Positions 9,219 through 18,720 of a stretch of 64,000 bases of DNA are shown here, piece by piece. A program made the position numbers and the translations under genes. The notes under the pieces were generated by a model. That model searched no databases. It was given only the letters and a program-made list of their open reading frames with translations, and was not told the DNA's origin. This DNA is from Ga0077555 sp050250755 (GTDB lineage: Bacteria; Pseudomonadota; Alphaproteobacteria; Rhizobiales; Hyphomicrobiaceae). Position 1 is the first letter of the stretch; the number at the start of each line of letters is the position of its first letter. Where the stretch lies: the NCBI GenBank assembly GCA_050250755.1, contig JBFWOB010000034.1, positions 1-64,000 on the forward strand, written 5' to 3'.

Positions 9219-10124
9219 TCACTCCGTGCCACCTGCATGGCGCGCGCGCAATCCTGCTGCCGCTAGTGACTCGCCTTTAATAGTGACTCTCGACCCGGAC
9301 CGCGTCTGCGGAAAATAATCCCAGATCGCCAAATGCTGGACCGCTCGGTTATCCCAGAATGCAACCGAGTCCGGTGCCCAGCGAAAGCGAATTTGGAAAT
9401 CAGGCTGCTCGGCATGATTGAACAGGAACTCGAGCAGCGCATCGCTTTCGGATTCGGATAGCTCGTTGATACGTGCTGTGAACAGCCGATTTACAAACAA
9501 CGATGGGCGGTCGGAAATAGGATGTCGAATAACAACCGGATGGACGGCTGACGGAAAGGTCCGCCCACGGTCATCGACGCCGAGGATGGAATTCCTGCGG
9601 CGATAGTTTCTCTCTCCCGAGTGTGTCGCGGTCAAGCCAATCAGGAACGATCGGAGTGGTGCGGAGAGCGCATCGAAGGCTGCGGCCGAGCTTGCAAAAA
9701 GCGTATCGCCGCCCGTCTCAGGCACGATCCTAAGATGCAGAATGCTTCCGAGTGGAGGTGCGGCAAAACATGAAACGTCGCTATGCCAACGCTCTCCAGC
9801 GATGATCTTGGAATTTGCATCGGCATGAATCGGCAGCACTTCTGGATGCGCCTCAGGCCCTGGAGTGTTCGGGTGAATATCGAGTTCTCCGAACAATCGG
9901 CCAAATCGCTTCTGGCTTTCGAAATCGAAGTCCTGATCTCGAAAAAAGAGGACTCCGTAATGTCCGAGAGCCGTGCGAAGTTCGGCGACTTGCGTTTCGT
10001 TCAGAGGGCGCGCGAGGTCGATACCCTCGATTTCGGCACCGAGGAATGGTGAAACGGGGCGTGCTGTGAAGGTTGTCGCAACAGGCGTTGAATTGGTCCG
10101 TGACACTCTATGATGAATTGTCAT
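9219..10124 (-). CDS. TauD/TfdA-family 2-oxoglutarate-dependent dioxygenase
   Basis: About 301 residues. The Fe(II) facial triad is visible: HSD in ERWHSDVSCFAAPP and the distal histidine in DNRAVQHLAIWDYFP; the 2OG-binding arginine follows in the RSGSRVTI segment. TauD enzymes hydroxylate taurine or related sulfonates or sulfate esters, releasing sulfite. The start at 10124 forms an ATGA overlap with the permease stop and has GGGGA eight bases upstream; ATG 10139 is the alternative. It ends the operon headed by the binding protein at 11843-12850, so an organosulfur substrate is likely, but taurine itself is not proven. Confidence 0.9.
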   Translation of the reverse strand: MTIHHRVSRTNSTPVATTFTARPVSPFLGAEIEGIDLARPLNETQVAELRTALGHYGVLFFRDQDFDFESQKRFGRLFGELDIHPNTPGPEAHPEVLPIHADANSKIIAGERWHSDVSCFAAPPLGSILHLRIVPETGGDTLFASSAAAFDALSAPLRSFLIGLTATHSGERNYRRRNSILGVDDRGRTFPSAVHPVVIRHPISDRPSLFVNRLFTARINELSESESDALLEFLFNHAEQPDFQIRFRWAPDSVAFWDNRAVQHLAIWDYFPQTRSGSRVTIKGESLAAAGLRARHAGGTE

Positions 10125-10942
10125 CGTTGTAGTCCCCATTTACGTACCGTGCGGTACTCGATGCTGCGGAAGATGACGACTTCAACGAAAAGGCCGATGA
10201 GAATGACGACGGCCAATCCGGCAAAGACCTTGTCGGTGTAGAGTTCATTGCGATTGCGAAAGATGAACCACCCGAGCCCGCCGGACCCAGACGTCGCGCC
10301 GAATACAAGCTCGGCGGCGATGAGCGTGCGCCAGGCAAAAGCCCACCCGATCTTCAAACCAGACAGAAGCGACGGAAGCGCAGCTGGCACGAGTATCAGC
10401 GCCACGTAGCGGATACCGGTCAGCCCGTAATTCCGGCCAACGAGGCGCAGGGGCTCGGGAACACTCTCAAATCCTGCGAGCGCCGCCAGAGCAAAAGGCC
10501 ATATCACCGCGTGGCAAAGAACGAAAAGGACACTCGCTTCCCCGAGTCCGAACCATAAAAGCGCCAGAGGGAGCAGTGCGATCGCCGGCAGTGGATTGAA
10601 GCCTGCGGTAAGCGTTTTCAATCCGTCGCGAAGAAATCCACTCGCGGTTGCCCCGCCCACCAGCAGAAGCGAAATACCGATCGCGAGCGCATAACCCTTC
10701 ACCAGAATGAGAAGGGAGTGGTAGGTCGCCGCGACCAGATCTTCGTTGGCAATCGCGTCGATGAGAGCAGAACCCACAGTTGTAAACCGAGGTAACATAA
10801 TCGGGTTGTTTTGAATGATGGCCGCGACTTCCCAAACAACGGCGAGCGCGATCAGGAAGGCGGCGCGACGGAACAGCGGATGCCTCGCCACGACCTGTAA
10901 GCGCGAATTGGCGGGCGCAGCATAAGCGCTCGATGTTGCCAT
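10121..10942 (-). CDS. ABC transporter permease, TauC/SsuC type
   Basis: 273 residues, about six hydrophobic segments. The LAALAGFESVPEPLRLVGRN and FAWRTLIAAELVFGA blocks are typical of nitrate/sulfonate/taurine permeases. Its stop overlaps the dioxygenase start as ATGA, and its start lies 2 nt after the ATPase stop. Likely membrane subunit for import of an aliphatic sulfonate or similar compound. Confidence 0.92.
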   Translation of the reverse strand: MATSSAYAAPANSRLQVVARHPLFRRAAFLIALAVVWEVAAIIQNNPIMLPRFTTVGSALIDAIANEDLVAATYHSLLILVKGYALAIGISLLLVGGATASGFLRDGLKTLTAGFNPLPAIALLPLALLWFGLGEASVLFVLCHAVIWPFALAALAGFESVPEPLRLVGRNYGLTGIRYVALILVPAALPSLLSGLKIGWAFAWRTLIAAELVFGATSGSGGLGWFIFRNRNELYTDKVFAGLAVVILIGLFVEVVIFRSIEYRTVRKWGLQR

Positions 10943-10944
10943 CT

Positions 10945-11838
10945 CTAGCGCTCCCCACCTTCGCCAAGAGGTCCGGCCTCGAACAATAGATCGTGCACCT
11001 CGCCGGAAAGCCGATCAAATTCGGGACTACCCTGGTTGGCAAATGTAAATGAACCAGTATCGCGAGCGCCTATTGTCCTTCCCGGATGTGCCGACAAGAG
11101 GTGAAGTTTAGTCCCGATGACGATGGCTTCCTCGATCGAATGCGTCACGAACAGCAATGTTGCCCGCACCTCTGCCAGGACCGACAACAGTTCCTCCTGC
11201 AGCTTCCGCCGAGTTAACGCGTCGAGAGCCGCAAACGGTTCGTCCATCAGCAAGATGTCGGGTTTGATCGCGAGGGCGCGTGCGATAGCAACGCGCTGCT
11301 TCATTCCTCCGGAAAGTGTATGCGGATAAGCATTGCGTGCTCGCATCAACCCAACCGATTGGATCGCAGCTTCTGCGGCCTCGCGTGCCTCCTTCCGCGA
11401 CAATCCCCGTGCGATGCGCAAAGGAAAGGCGACGTTATCGAGAACAGTCTTCCACGGCAGCAGTTGGTCGAATTCCTGGAAGACAACGACACGATCGGCG
11501 CTAGGCGCCATTACAGCCTGGCCACGAACCAGAATGGTACCCGACGACGGCGTTATAAATCCGGCAACCGTCTTGAGGATGGACGATTTCCCGCAGCCCG
11601 ACGCGCCAAGCAAAACAAGTCGATCGCCCTCGCTTATCTCGAAGCTGACGCCCTCGACCGCGCGCAGATGGCCCTTCTGCGTAGGGTAGTCGAGCACAAG
11701 ATGATCGACCTCAAGGACGGCTGTATTGAAGTTGCTTTGGGCGCTTCCATCGACGGCCTTCGGAAAGTTTCGGCCGATTGTGGCAGAAGGCTCCAATACC
11801 TGTCGCTTGAGGGCGCCGACGCCTGATGCGATCGTCAT
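10945..11838 (-). CDS. ABC transporter ATPase, TauB/SsuB type
   Basis: About 297 residues. Walker A GASGCGKSS, Q-loop VFQEFDQLLPWKTV, signature LSGGMKQRVAIARAL, Walker B LLMDEPFAALD, switch THSIEEA. The start MTIASG at 11838 has GGGAG nine bases upstream; the frame extends to 11868 inside the upstream gene. The first 45 residues before the ATPase fold are an unusual extension for SsuB. Confidence 0.93.
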   Translation of the reverse strand: MTIASGVGALKRQVLEPSATIGRNFPKAVDGSAQSNFNTAVLEVDHLVLDYPTQKGHLRAVEGVSFEISEGDRLVLLGASGCGKSSILKTVAGFITPSSGTILVRGQAVMAPSADRVVVFQEFDQLLPWKTVLDNVAFPLRIARGLSRKEAREAAEAAIQSVGLMRARNAYPHTLSGGMKQRVAIARALAIKPDILLMDEPFAALDALTRRKLQEELLSVLAEVRATLLFVTHSIEEAIVIGTKLHLLSAHPGRTIGARDTGSFTFANQGSPEFDRLSGEVHDLLFEAGPLGEGGER

Positions 11839-11842
11839 GCCG

Positions 11843-12850
11843 TCAGCTCCCTTTACGCTCGTGGACATCCTCGAAGAAATAATCGCGCCAATCCGATGGC
11901 GTGTTCTTCAAGGCTCCAATTCCCTTGAGAAATTGGGCAAAGGCCAGCGTATTGTGCGGCGTCGCCCCGAATTTCAAGTCGGGACTCTTTAGAATAGCGA
12001 GCAGAAATTCCTTATCGAGCTTCGACTGCTCCACTCGGATATAGGTGTCGACTGCTGCTTCAGGCTTCTCGTTTACGAATGCTATTGCCTCGTCCAAAGC
12101 TGCGATAAAGGCCCGATAGGTCTTAGGGCTGCTGCTCCTGTATTTGGCTCGCGTATAAAGTGCAACCGACGTCGTGGGGCCGCCAAGAATGGCGAACCAG
12201 TCCGTAATCCGACGCACGCCGGGAACGTTCAACGCCTGCTGCTGATAGGGCGCGTTGGAGAAGTGGGCGGTAACCGTTCCATTCTTCGAGATCAATGCTT
12301 GCGTTGCATCGGGGTGAGGCAGAGACACTGTGATTGGATCGAATTTCGCAAACTGCTCCCGCCCAAATGTCTTTGCCGCCGCCAGCTGAAGTGCGCGCGC
12401 TTGGACGGAAACACGTATCGATGGCACTGCGATCCGGTCGTTTGGACCGAAGTCTTCGAGGCTTGAGACCTTCGGATTTGATGTCAGAAGTGCAAAATTG
12501 ACATCCGCCAGAGCCGCTATACCACGGACATCCTCGTTGCCCTTGGTGCGATCCCAGATCGTAAGGAGTGGCCCAAGGCCCGCAGTTACGATATCGACAG
12601 CCCCCGAAAGGAGCGCGTCATTAGCGGCTGCGCCGCCGCTCACCTTTGTCCATTCAGTTTTGATATCAACCCCGAGCGCCTTTCCGTGTTTCGCAATCAG
12701 GTTCTGGTCCTTGATCACGTGCAGCGGCAAATAGGAGATGCCGAACTGCTCTAGAATGCGTATAGTCCCCTCTGCTCGTAGCGGGCTCGCCGCTGTTGCG
12801 ACAAGAAGCCCTGAGAATAATGCGAAGATTGCTCGTTTGCCCCGGATCAT
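11843..12850 (-). CDS. ABC transporter substrate-binding protein, sulfonate/taurine/nitrate type
   Basis: 335 residues with a signal peptide of about 26 residues (FALFSGLLVATAASPLRAEG). SsuA/TauA/NMT1-like fold: an early YLPLHVIKDQNLI contact region and SGAVDIVTAG near residue 85. First gene of the binding protein-ATPase-permease-dioxygenase operon. Upstream, 12851-12960 is strikingly AT-rich and should hold the promoter. The ligand is not readable from sequence; location between sulfate uptake and sulfite reductase favours an organosulfonate. Confidence 0.9.
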   Translation of the reverse strand: MIRGKRAIFALFSGLLVATAASPLRAEGTIRILEQFGISYLPLHVIKDQNLIAKHGKALGVDIKTEWTKVSGGAAANDALLSGAVDIVTAGLGPLLTIWDRTKGNEDVRGIAALADVNFALLTSNPKVSSLEDFGPNDRIAVPSIRVSVQARALQLAAAKTFGREQFAKFDPITVSLPHPDATQALISKNGTVTAHFSNAPYQQQALNVPGVRRITDWFAILGGPTTSVALYTRAKYRSSSPKTYRAFIAALDEAIAFVNEKPEAAVDTYIRVEQSKLDKEFLLAILKSPDLKFGATPHNTLAFAQFLKGIGALKNTPSDWRDYFFEDVHERKGS

Positions 12851-13239
12851 TGTTGAGGTCCGTCGTTTTATATTCAGGAAATAATTCTATTACACGCTGA
12901 TCCTCCGCGCCTTAACGAAGTTATCTGTATATCCATATCATGATTATAGAATATTTTTGTTCATTCACCGTTGTGCGCAACGGCTTCACCGATTTGTCCA
13001 TCTCGCGCAGAAGACCGCAACTAAAGTGTCTCTTTGCGTGGAACTGATTGCTGCTGCCGCGACGGCAAATGCATTGGCTGGGCGCGTCGACGGCCAACGG
13101 ATTGGACACAATGCGAGCGCTGTCCCTACGTCATGCGCGACCGCGCGGCAGTCCTCGGCCTCGACGCCAGCATCATGCGTTCGAAACGTCCAGATCACTC
13201 GTGATTGCGCGCAATAACGGCAACGAAGAACCGGGCTTT
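12851..13239. other. intergenic region with AT-rich promoter segment
   Basis: No convincing gene. 12860-12960 is AT-rich against a GC-rich background and contains TATAAT on the minus strand (12943-12948), placed to drive the sulfonate-type ABC operon. A small hairpin (CCGTTG/CAACGG, 12968-12983) has no U-tract. Confidence 0.5.
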
Positions 13240-14997
13240 TTACGAACGCGATGTGCCTGGCTTCGGTCCGTCATTGAAGAAGCGCCCTTCCTCGACCTCC
13301 GCGACGTAACCTGCGCGGATCGTAAAATCGCCGAAGCGTTCGCCGGGGTTTCGTTCGCGTGCGTAGTGGGCAAGCGTCTTGTCGAGCGCTTCAAGGATCG
13401 CGCTCTCGCCGACATTCTCGAGATACATTTTATTCAGACGCTGGCCGTGAAACCCGCCGCCGAGGTAAAGATTGTACTTTCCGGGCGCACGTCCGGTCAG
13501 GCCGATCTCGGCGATATAGGGGCGAGCGCAACCGTTCGGGCATCCAGTCATACGGATGGTGATCGGGTCGTCCTTCAGGCCATGGCCATCGAGGATGGTC
13601 TCGATCTTGGTGACCAGATCGGGAAGATAACGCTCGCTTTCGGCCATTGCCAGCCCGCAGGTCGGTAGAGCCACGCAAGCCATCGAATTAAGGCGCAAAG
13701 CACTGCGACTTTCGAATTCATCGAGACCGTAGGTCTTCATCAATGCTTCGACCTCAGGACGATCCTCGGGCGCAATATCGGAAATGATCAGATTTTGATT
13801 GGGCGTGATGCGAAATGTGCCCTTGTGCACCTGCGCGATGGCGCGCAGCCCATCCATCATCGGGTGATCGGGCGTATTGATGACACGACCGTTCTGAATG
13901 AAAAGCGTGCAATGCTCGCGGCCGTCCTGCCCTTTGATCCAGCCGAGCGGGTCACCATTCGAGGTGAAGGTGTAGGGTCGCGCGGGTGCGAGTGCAAAGC
14001 CGAGCCTGCGCTCGATCTCCGCGGTGATCCAATCAAGGCCCTTATCGTCGATGGTGTACTTAAAACGAGCGCGCGAGCGTTCGAGGCGGTCACCGTAATC
14101 GCGCTGGACCGACATTACCGCGTCGATCGTTGGGAACAATTTATCGACGTCGACATAGCCGATCACGGTGGCCAGCCGCGGATATGTCTTCGGGGCCTGA
14201 TCGGTACGCCCGAGCCCACCGCCGATGGCAACATTGAACCCCTTCAGCTTGCCACGCTGCGCGATGGCAATGAACCCGAGGTCCTGGCTGTAAACATCGA
14301 TGTCGTTACTGGGCGGTATCGCGAAGCCGATCTTGAATTTTCGCGGCATATAAGTGCGCCCGTAGAATGGCTCCTCAGGTCCATCCGTCTCCTGCCGCTC
14401 CGCGCCATACCAGATTTCACTATAAGCACCGGTCCTGTGTACGGCGTGATCGCTCGCTCGCTTGGCAAGCGCATATACCTCGGCATGGAGTTTCGAGAGA
14501 TTGGGGTTCACCGTGCACATCACGCCGCGCGTGTCGTCGCCGCAGGCTGCCCTGGTGTCGAGCACCACGTCTCGGAGGCCTTGGATGACCGTAGGCAGAT
14601 TCGTCTTCATCACGTGATGCAGCTGGAACGTCTGTCGCGTCGTCAGCCGCAGCGTGTTGCCGGCGTAGGTACGCCCCAACTCGTCGAGCTTGAGCCATTG
14701 GGTCGGACTGCAGACGCCGCCGGGAAGACGAACGCGCGCCATGAAAGAAAACGCCGATTCAAGTTTCTGCCGCCGCCGCTCGTCCCGGATGTCACGATCG
14801 TCTTGCTGATAGATCCCGAAAAACTTTATCAACTTGCCGTCGCTTCCGGCGACAGCCGCCGTCACCTCGTCGGCCAAGCTTTGCTTGATCGTACCGCGCA
14901 GATAATCGCTATTGGCCTTGAGCGTTTCGTCCGGTCCGAGCTTATCGAGCGGTTGGGACACGTCCCGGCTGCGGTCCGGTGATGTATGATCGTCCAT
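13240..14997 (-). CDS. cysI: sulfite reductase (NADPH) hemoprotein beta subunit
   Basis: 585 residues. Reduces sulfite to sulfide with six electrons from CysJ using sirohaem coupled to a [4Fe-4S] cluster. The cluster and sirohaem ligands are in the C-terminal third: CVALPTC (C-x5-C) and TGCPNGCARP (C-x3-C). N-terminal sirohaem-binding arginines appear in RLTTRQTFQLHHV. It supplies sulfide for cysteine from sulfate or from sulfite released by the TauD-like enzyme. It follows cysJ by 9 nt. Confidence 0.97.
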   Translation of the reverse strand: MDDHTSPDRSRDVSQPLDKLGPDETLKANSDYLRGTIKQSLADEVTAAVAGSDGKLIKFFGIYQQDDRDIRDERRRQKLESAFSFMARVRLPGGVCSPTQWLKLDELGRTYAGNTLRLTTRQTFQLHHVMKTNLPTVIQGLRDVVLDTRAACGDDTRGVMCTVNPNLSKLHAEVYALAKRASDHAVHRTGAYSEIWYGAERQETDGPEEPFYGRTYMPRKFKIGFAIPPSNDIDVYSQDLGFIAIAQRGKLKGFNVAIGGGLGRTDQAPKTYPRLATVIGYVDVDKLFPTIDAVMSVQRDYGDRLERSRARFKYTIDDKGLDWITAEIERRLGFALAPARPYTFTSNGDPLGWIKGQDGREHCTLFIQNGRVINTPDHPMMDGLRAIAQVHKGTFRITPNQNLIISDIAPEDRPEVEALMKTYGLDEFESRSALRLNSMACVALPTCGLAMAESERYLPDLVTKIETILDGHGLKDDPITIRMTGCPNGCARPYIAEIGLTGRAPGKYNLYLGGGFHGQRLNKMYLENVGESAILEALDKTLAHYARERNPGERFGDFTIRAGYVAEVEEGRFFNDGPKPGTSRS

Positions 14998-15006
14998 GCT
15001 TAGACC

Positions 15007-16848
15007 TCAATAAACGTCGAGCAGATACCGGCGATCCCGTTTAAGGTCCGCCAGATAAGCGTCCGCCGCCTCGCGCTCGAGACCGCCATGCTCAACAACG
15101 ATGTCGACGAGCGCAGAGTGCACGTCAGGCGCCATCCGTGCGGCATCGCCGCAGACATAGATCCACGCGCCGTCCTCCAGCCATGCATAGACGTCGCGGC
15201 CTTGCCGGCGCAGCTTGTCTTGGACGTAGACCTTCGATGTCGCGTCGCGCGAGAATGCAAGATCGAGGCGGCTCAAGGCTCCTTTTTTTAGCAGCTCCTG
15301 CCACTCCACCTGATAGAGAAAGTCGCTGCGGAAATTGCGCTCACCGAAGAACAACCAGGAGCGGCCGGATGCGTCTCTTGCGTCACGCTCCTGCATGAAG
15401 GCGCGATAGGGGGCGACGCCGGTGCCAGCACCGATCATCAGGATCGGCGTATCGTCGTCGGGAAGGCGGAAATGATCGTTGGGCTGGATATAGATCGGAA
15501 CAGTGACGTCTGCCTCAGTGCGAGTGGCAAGGTAACCTGACGCGACACCAGCACGCGGTCTGTCGTGCAGCATGTAACGCACGGTGCTGACCGTAAGGTG
15601 TGCCTCATCTGGAGTCGCAGCGAGGCTCGACGCGATCGAGTAGAGTCGTGGTTGCAGTGGCCGCAAACCGGCGACAAGCCGTTCGGGATCGATACCAGGG
15701 GCCGGGAAACGGCGAACTATATCGAGGATGTGATGGTTGCGCAGGAACGCGGCACGTGCGGCGCTATGATCGGTTGCACGCAGATCTTGCAGGTCCTGCG
15801 CACCAGTGATCTCGGCCCAGTGGTCAAGAAAGCGCGGTGTCGCGGCAGTGATCTCGAACGCATCGGTCAGCGCCTCGGCGAGGCGCGTGCTGCGTTGCTT
15901 GACCGTTATCGGCGCATCGGCTCGCAGTGCAAGCTGTTCGAGCAAGTCGGCCACAAGTGCCGGATCGTTGTGCGGCACGACGCCGAGCGCATCGCCCGGT
16001 TGATAAGTCAAGCCGGACTCTGCAAGCGACAGCTCGATGTGGCGGGTTTCCTTGGTCGAGCCACGCCCCGTGAGCACGATATTTTCGGTCACTGTAGCGG
16101 CGAATGGCTGCTTTTTATCGAAGGATGTAGGTGATGCCCTGTCGGGCGCCGTAACAATTTCTGCAGACACCACCGCAGGCGCCGCGCCAATCGTGGGCGC
16201 GAGCTTGGCGACGATCGCGGCAATCCAGGTTGCGGCGGCATCCTCGTAATCGACGTCGCAATCGATACGGTCGGTCAGGCGCTGCGCACCCAGTTCCGCG
16301 AAGCGCCGGTCGACGCGCTTTCCCGCTCCGCAATAATGTTCGTAGGTGGAATCCCCCAGCGCCAGAACGGCAAACCGAACTTGCGGCAGCTTCGGAGCCT
16401 TGCGGCTTTCCAGAAACTCGAAGAAGCCGAGGGCCGTCTGCGGCGGATCGCCTTCACCATGCGTACTGGTGATAATCAATAGATCCTGTTCGTCCTTGAG
16501 GCTGCGCGGTTTGTAGTCCGCCATACTGACGAGACGCGGCGCGATGCCTTGTGCCTTGGCCGTTTCGACGAGCGAATTTGCCAGGCCCTTGCTGTTCCCG
16601 GTCTCGCTGCCGAACAAGATCGTCAAAAGGCGCCCTGCCGGAGCCGCGGTCGGCCCGGCTCGGAGCGGCATTCCGGGTTGGGCACCGATCTCCAGGGTGC
16701 GTAGCCCTGTTCGGGCTTGGTGGCCCAAACCGGCGAAGTAACCGCTGATCCAGATTGCCTGCTCATGGTTGAGGGATGTTGCGAGGCGGCCGATCTGCTC
16801 CCACTGATCGATGGTGAGCGTGGAGTTTGGAAATTCCAATTTGGTCAT
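15007..16848 (-). CDS. cysJ: sulfite reductase (NADPH) flavoprotein alpha subunit
   Basis: 613 residues with three modules: an N-terminal helical region of about 80 residues, a flavodoxin-like FMN domain (LFGSETGNSKGLA near residue 93; THGEGDPP), then FAD (RLYSIASS, GVASGYLA) and NADPH domains (GAGTGVAPYRAFMQER, and a terminal aromatic-containing DVY). Transfers electrons from NADPH to CysI. The start ATG at 16848 is the only sensible one. First gene of a two-gene unit. Confidence 0.97.
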   Translation of the reverse strand: MTKLEFPNSTLTIDQWEQIGRLATSLNHEQAIWISGYFAGLGHQARTGLRTLEIGAQPGMPLRAGPTAAPAGRLLTILFGSETGNSKGLANSLVETAKAQGIAPRLVSMADYKPRSLKDEQDLLIITSTHGEGDPPQTALGFFEFLESRKAPKLPQVRFAVLALGDSTYEHYCGAGKRVDRRFAELGAQRLTDRIDCDVDYEDAAATWIAAIVAKLAPTIGAAPAVVSAEIVTAPDRASPTSFDKKQPFAATVTENIVLTGRGSTKETRHIELSLAESGLTYQPGDALGVVPHNDPALVADLLEQLALRADAPITVKQRSTRLAEALTDAFEITAATPRFLDHWAEITGAQDLQDLRATDHSAARAAFLRNHHILDIVRRFPAPGIDPERLVAGLRPLQPRLYSIASSLAATPDEAHLTVSTVRYMLHDRPRAGVASGYLATRTEADVTVPIYIQPNDHFRLPDDDTPILMIGAGTGVAPYRAFMQERDARDASGRSWLFFGERNFRSDFLYQVEWQELLKKGALSRLDLAFSRDATSKVYVQDKLRRQGRDVYAWLEDGAWIYVCGDAARMAPDVHSALVDIVVEHGGLEREAADAYLADLKRDRRYLLDVY

Positions 16849-17839
16849 TGCCGATATATTCCGAGAGCGAGTCGTCGCCCGCCATGGCCACGCTACACAG
16901 CTTGGTTCAGTTTACAGGATGATCCTCGAACGCTGTGTTCTTGCAGCGCTGGTTTCGACGGCTGATCGCGTGAACAACATCGGACATCCATTTTCCCCGC
17001 GACGATCCTCGTAAGACCATCCTGAAATAAGAGCCGATCCAGGGAGAAAGCAACACGGAGAGAGAAAAAAGAATACTGTCGCCAGGTCTTAGCAGGCTGC
17101 GAAATGCTTGTTCTAAAATACGCACGCTGCGGAGTGTTGATCGACTAGCGTATGGAGCGATTCTGCCCCCTGCTATCATCTCAACAGTATCGAACGGCGC
17201 TCACCAGAGGGGGCGCGCATGCCGGATGGCTCACGCAAGGCGACTGGGCTGAGCGCTTTCTATAATGTGGGAAGCCGGTAGGACGTTAAGACAATATCGC
17301 CTGTCACATTTGAATGTATTTGCCGAGAGGACTTCGCTTATCTCGCCGAATTTATGAAAATGAAATGACGAAAATGACGGCAGATCGCAAATATAGTTCC
17401 TCTTTCGCCAGGAAACGAGGTATTTTAAGCGAGATTGCTGGCGTACCGGCCACGCGCATGGGATGCCTCGCTTCTGGGATGCGATAGTTCCGGAGTCAGG
17501 GAAGGCAATGAAGTAACCAGAATTGGCTGTGGCCCGTGGTCTGTGGGCGCTTACTCGTCTGGGCTTGCACCGGCCGGGCTGGTCCAGCAAGACTAAACAC
17601 TAGCTGATTCTGGACACTGGCAGGTCCGTCGAGCAACGGCGGCGGATCGGGGAGCATGCCGGTCGGCGGTGGAGGCGCGGGACGTCAAGGCTGGGATAAG
17701 CTATTCACCGGGCTTGGCGGAGGATCGTCACCTGGCGCGGGTGTAGTCTCGTCCGATGTTGTCCGGTCGATCCGCCCCAGGTTTTTGCAGATACGTCATT
17801 GATTGTCATGCCTCCCGGCACAGGTACGATTGAATAAGC
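16849..17839. other. 991-nt region without a recognisable gene
   Basis: Separates divergent cysJ and tetR. Frames on either strand (for example 16907-17179 and 17231-17590, minus) have atypical composition and no familiar motif. Base composition dips around 17280-17420. The cysJ and tetR promoters must lie at its two ends. No riboswitch fold was recognised. Confidence 0.5.
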
Positions 17840-18484
17840 ATGCGCCGGACCAAAATTGAAGCGGAGCAGACACGGGAAGCCTTGCTGGACGCCGCCGAGG
17901 CGGTGTTCTGGATGAAAGGTGTCACGCGCACCACGCTCAACGACGTCGCTCGCGCCGCTGGAACGACCCGCGGTGCGATCTATCACCACTTTCGCGGCAA
18001 GGCCGACCTGCTCAATGCGCTACTCGACCGCCGGCGCTTTCCGCAGGAGGAGGAGCTTGCTCGTAATGCCGCCGATCTGACAGTTGATCCGCTCGACTCC
18101 CTGCATGCCATCTGCCGGAGCGCGCTCGAGCTGCTCGCCGTCGATACTGCGCGCCAACGGTTGCTCGCCATCATGATGCATCGCTGCGAGTCGTTGGGAG
18201 AGCTGCAAAAGCTCGCAGACCGCAGGCGGGACGAGATCCTGCGCTCGCAAGAGCTTTTCGCCCGCCTGCTGGGCCGGGCCGCCGAGTCTGGGAGACTGTC
18301 GCCGACCTGGTCGCCGCGGATCGCCGCCCTCACCCTGCACAGCATCATGATCGGCTTATGCGACCAGTGGTTGCGTCATCCTCACAGTTTCGACCTGCGC
18401 GGTGAAGGCGTACACGCGCTGCAATCGCTTTTTGCGTCCTTCGAAACCATGGCGCCAACGCCAAAGACAAGACGCCGCCGCTGA
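17840..18484 (+). CDS. TetR/AcrR-family repressor
   Basis: 214 residues. N-terminal helix-turn-helix at about residues 13-58: EALLDAAEAVF, TLNDVARAAGTTRGAIYHHFRGKADLL. The C-terminal ligand domain is MexZ/AcrR/TtgR-like (RLLAIMMHRCE, LTLHSIMIGLCDQWL). It precedes the RND efflux genes in the same direction and probably represses them, and perhaps itself, releasing DNA when a pump substrate binds. No strong ribosome-binding site precedes ATG 17840. Confidence 0.93.
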   Translation: MRRTKIEAEQTREALLDAAEAVFWMKGVTRTTLNDVARAAGTTRGAIYHHFRGKADLLNALLDRRRFPQEEELARNAADLTVDPLDSLHAICRSALELLAVDTARQRLLAIMMHRCESLGELQKLADRRRDEILRSQELFARLLGRAAESGRLSPTWSPRIAALTLHSIMIGLCDQWLRHPHSFDLRGEGVHALQSLFASFETMAPTPKTRRRR

Positions 18485-18549
18485 AGCTTCATCACGCAAC
18501 CGTGAAGCAAAATCGCCGGGATAACCGGAACCTGGATATGTTGCCGATT

Positions 18550-18569
18550 TACATGCACGCATGTTTGTA
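18550..18569. promoter_or_regulatory. probable TetR/AcrR-type operator of the efflux genes
   Basis: TACATGCACGCATGTTTGTA contains a perfect ACATGC-AC-GCATGT palindrome (18551-18564) inside a wider TACA...TGTA quasi-palindrome, the general form of AcrR/TtgR operators. It lies between the repressor and the membrane fusion gene, about 150 nt before the latter. Confidence 0.6.
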
Positions 18570-18720
18570 TGAGAAGTTGCGACGGATCGCCTTTCGCTGG
18601 CCCGTTAAGACGTAAGCCGGATCGCAGGGACATCGACACCGACTGCGGCGTTTGCAGGCACCCCTTTGGACCGAAAGCGGCATTATCCTGCCGTGGAAGC
18701 CAAAATAGGAGTTCGACGAT

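Noticed and set aside
13795..14982. Long plus-strand open frame of 395 codons opposite cysI
   Set aside because: It lies entirely antisense to a conserved sulfite reductase gene and has no recognisable motif; long shadow frames are expected in GC-rich coding DNA.
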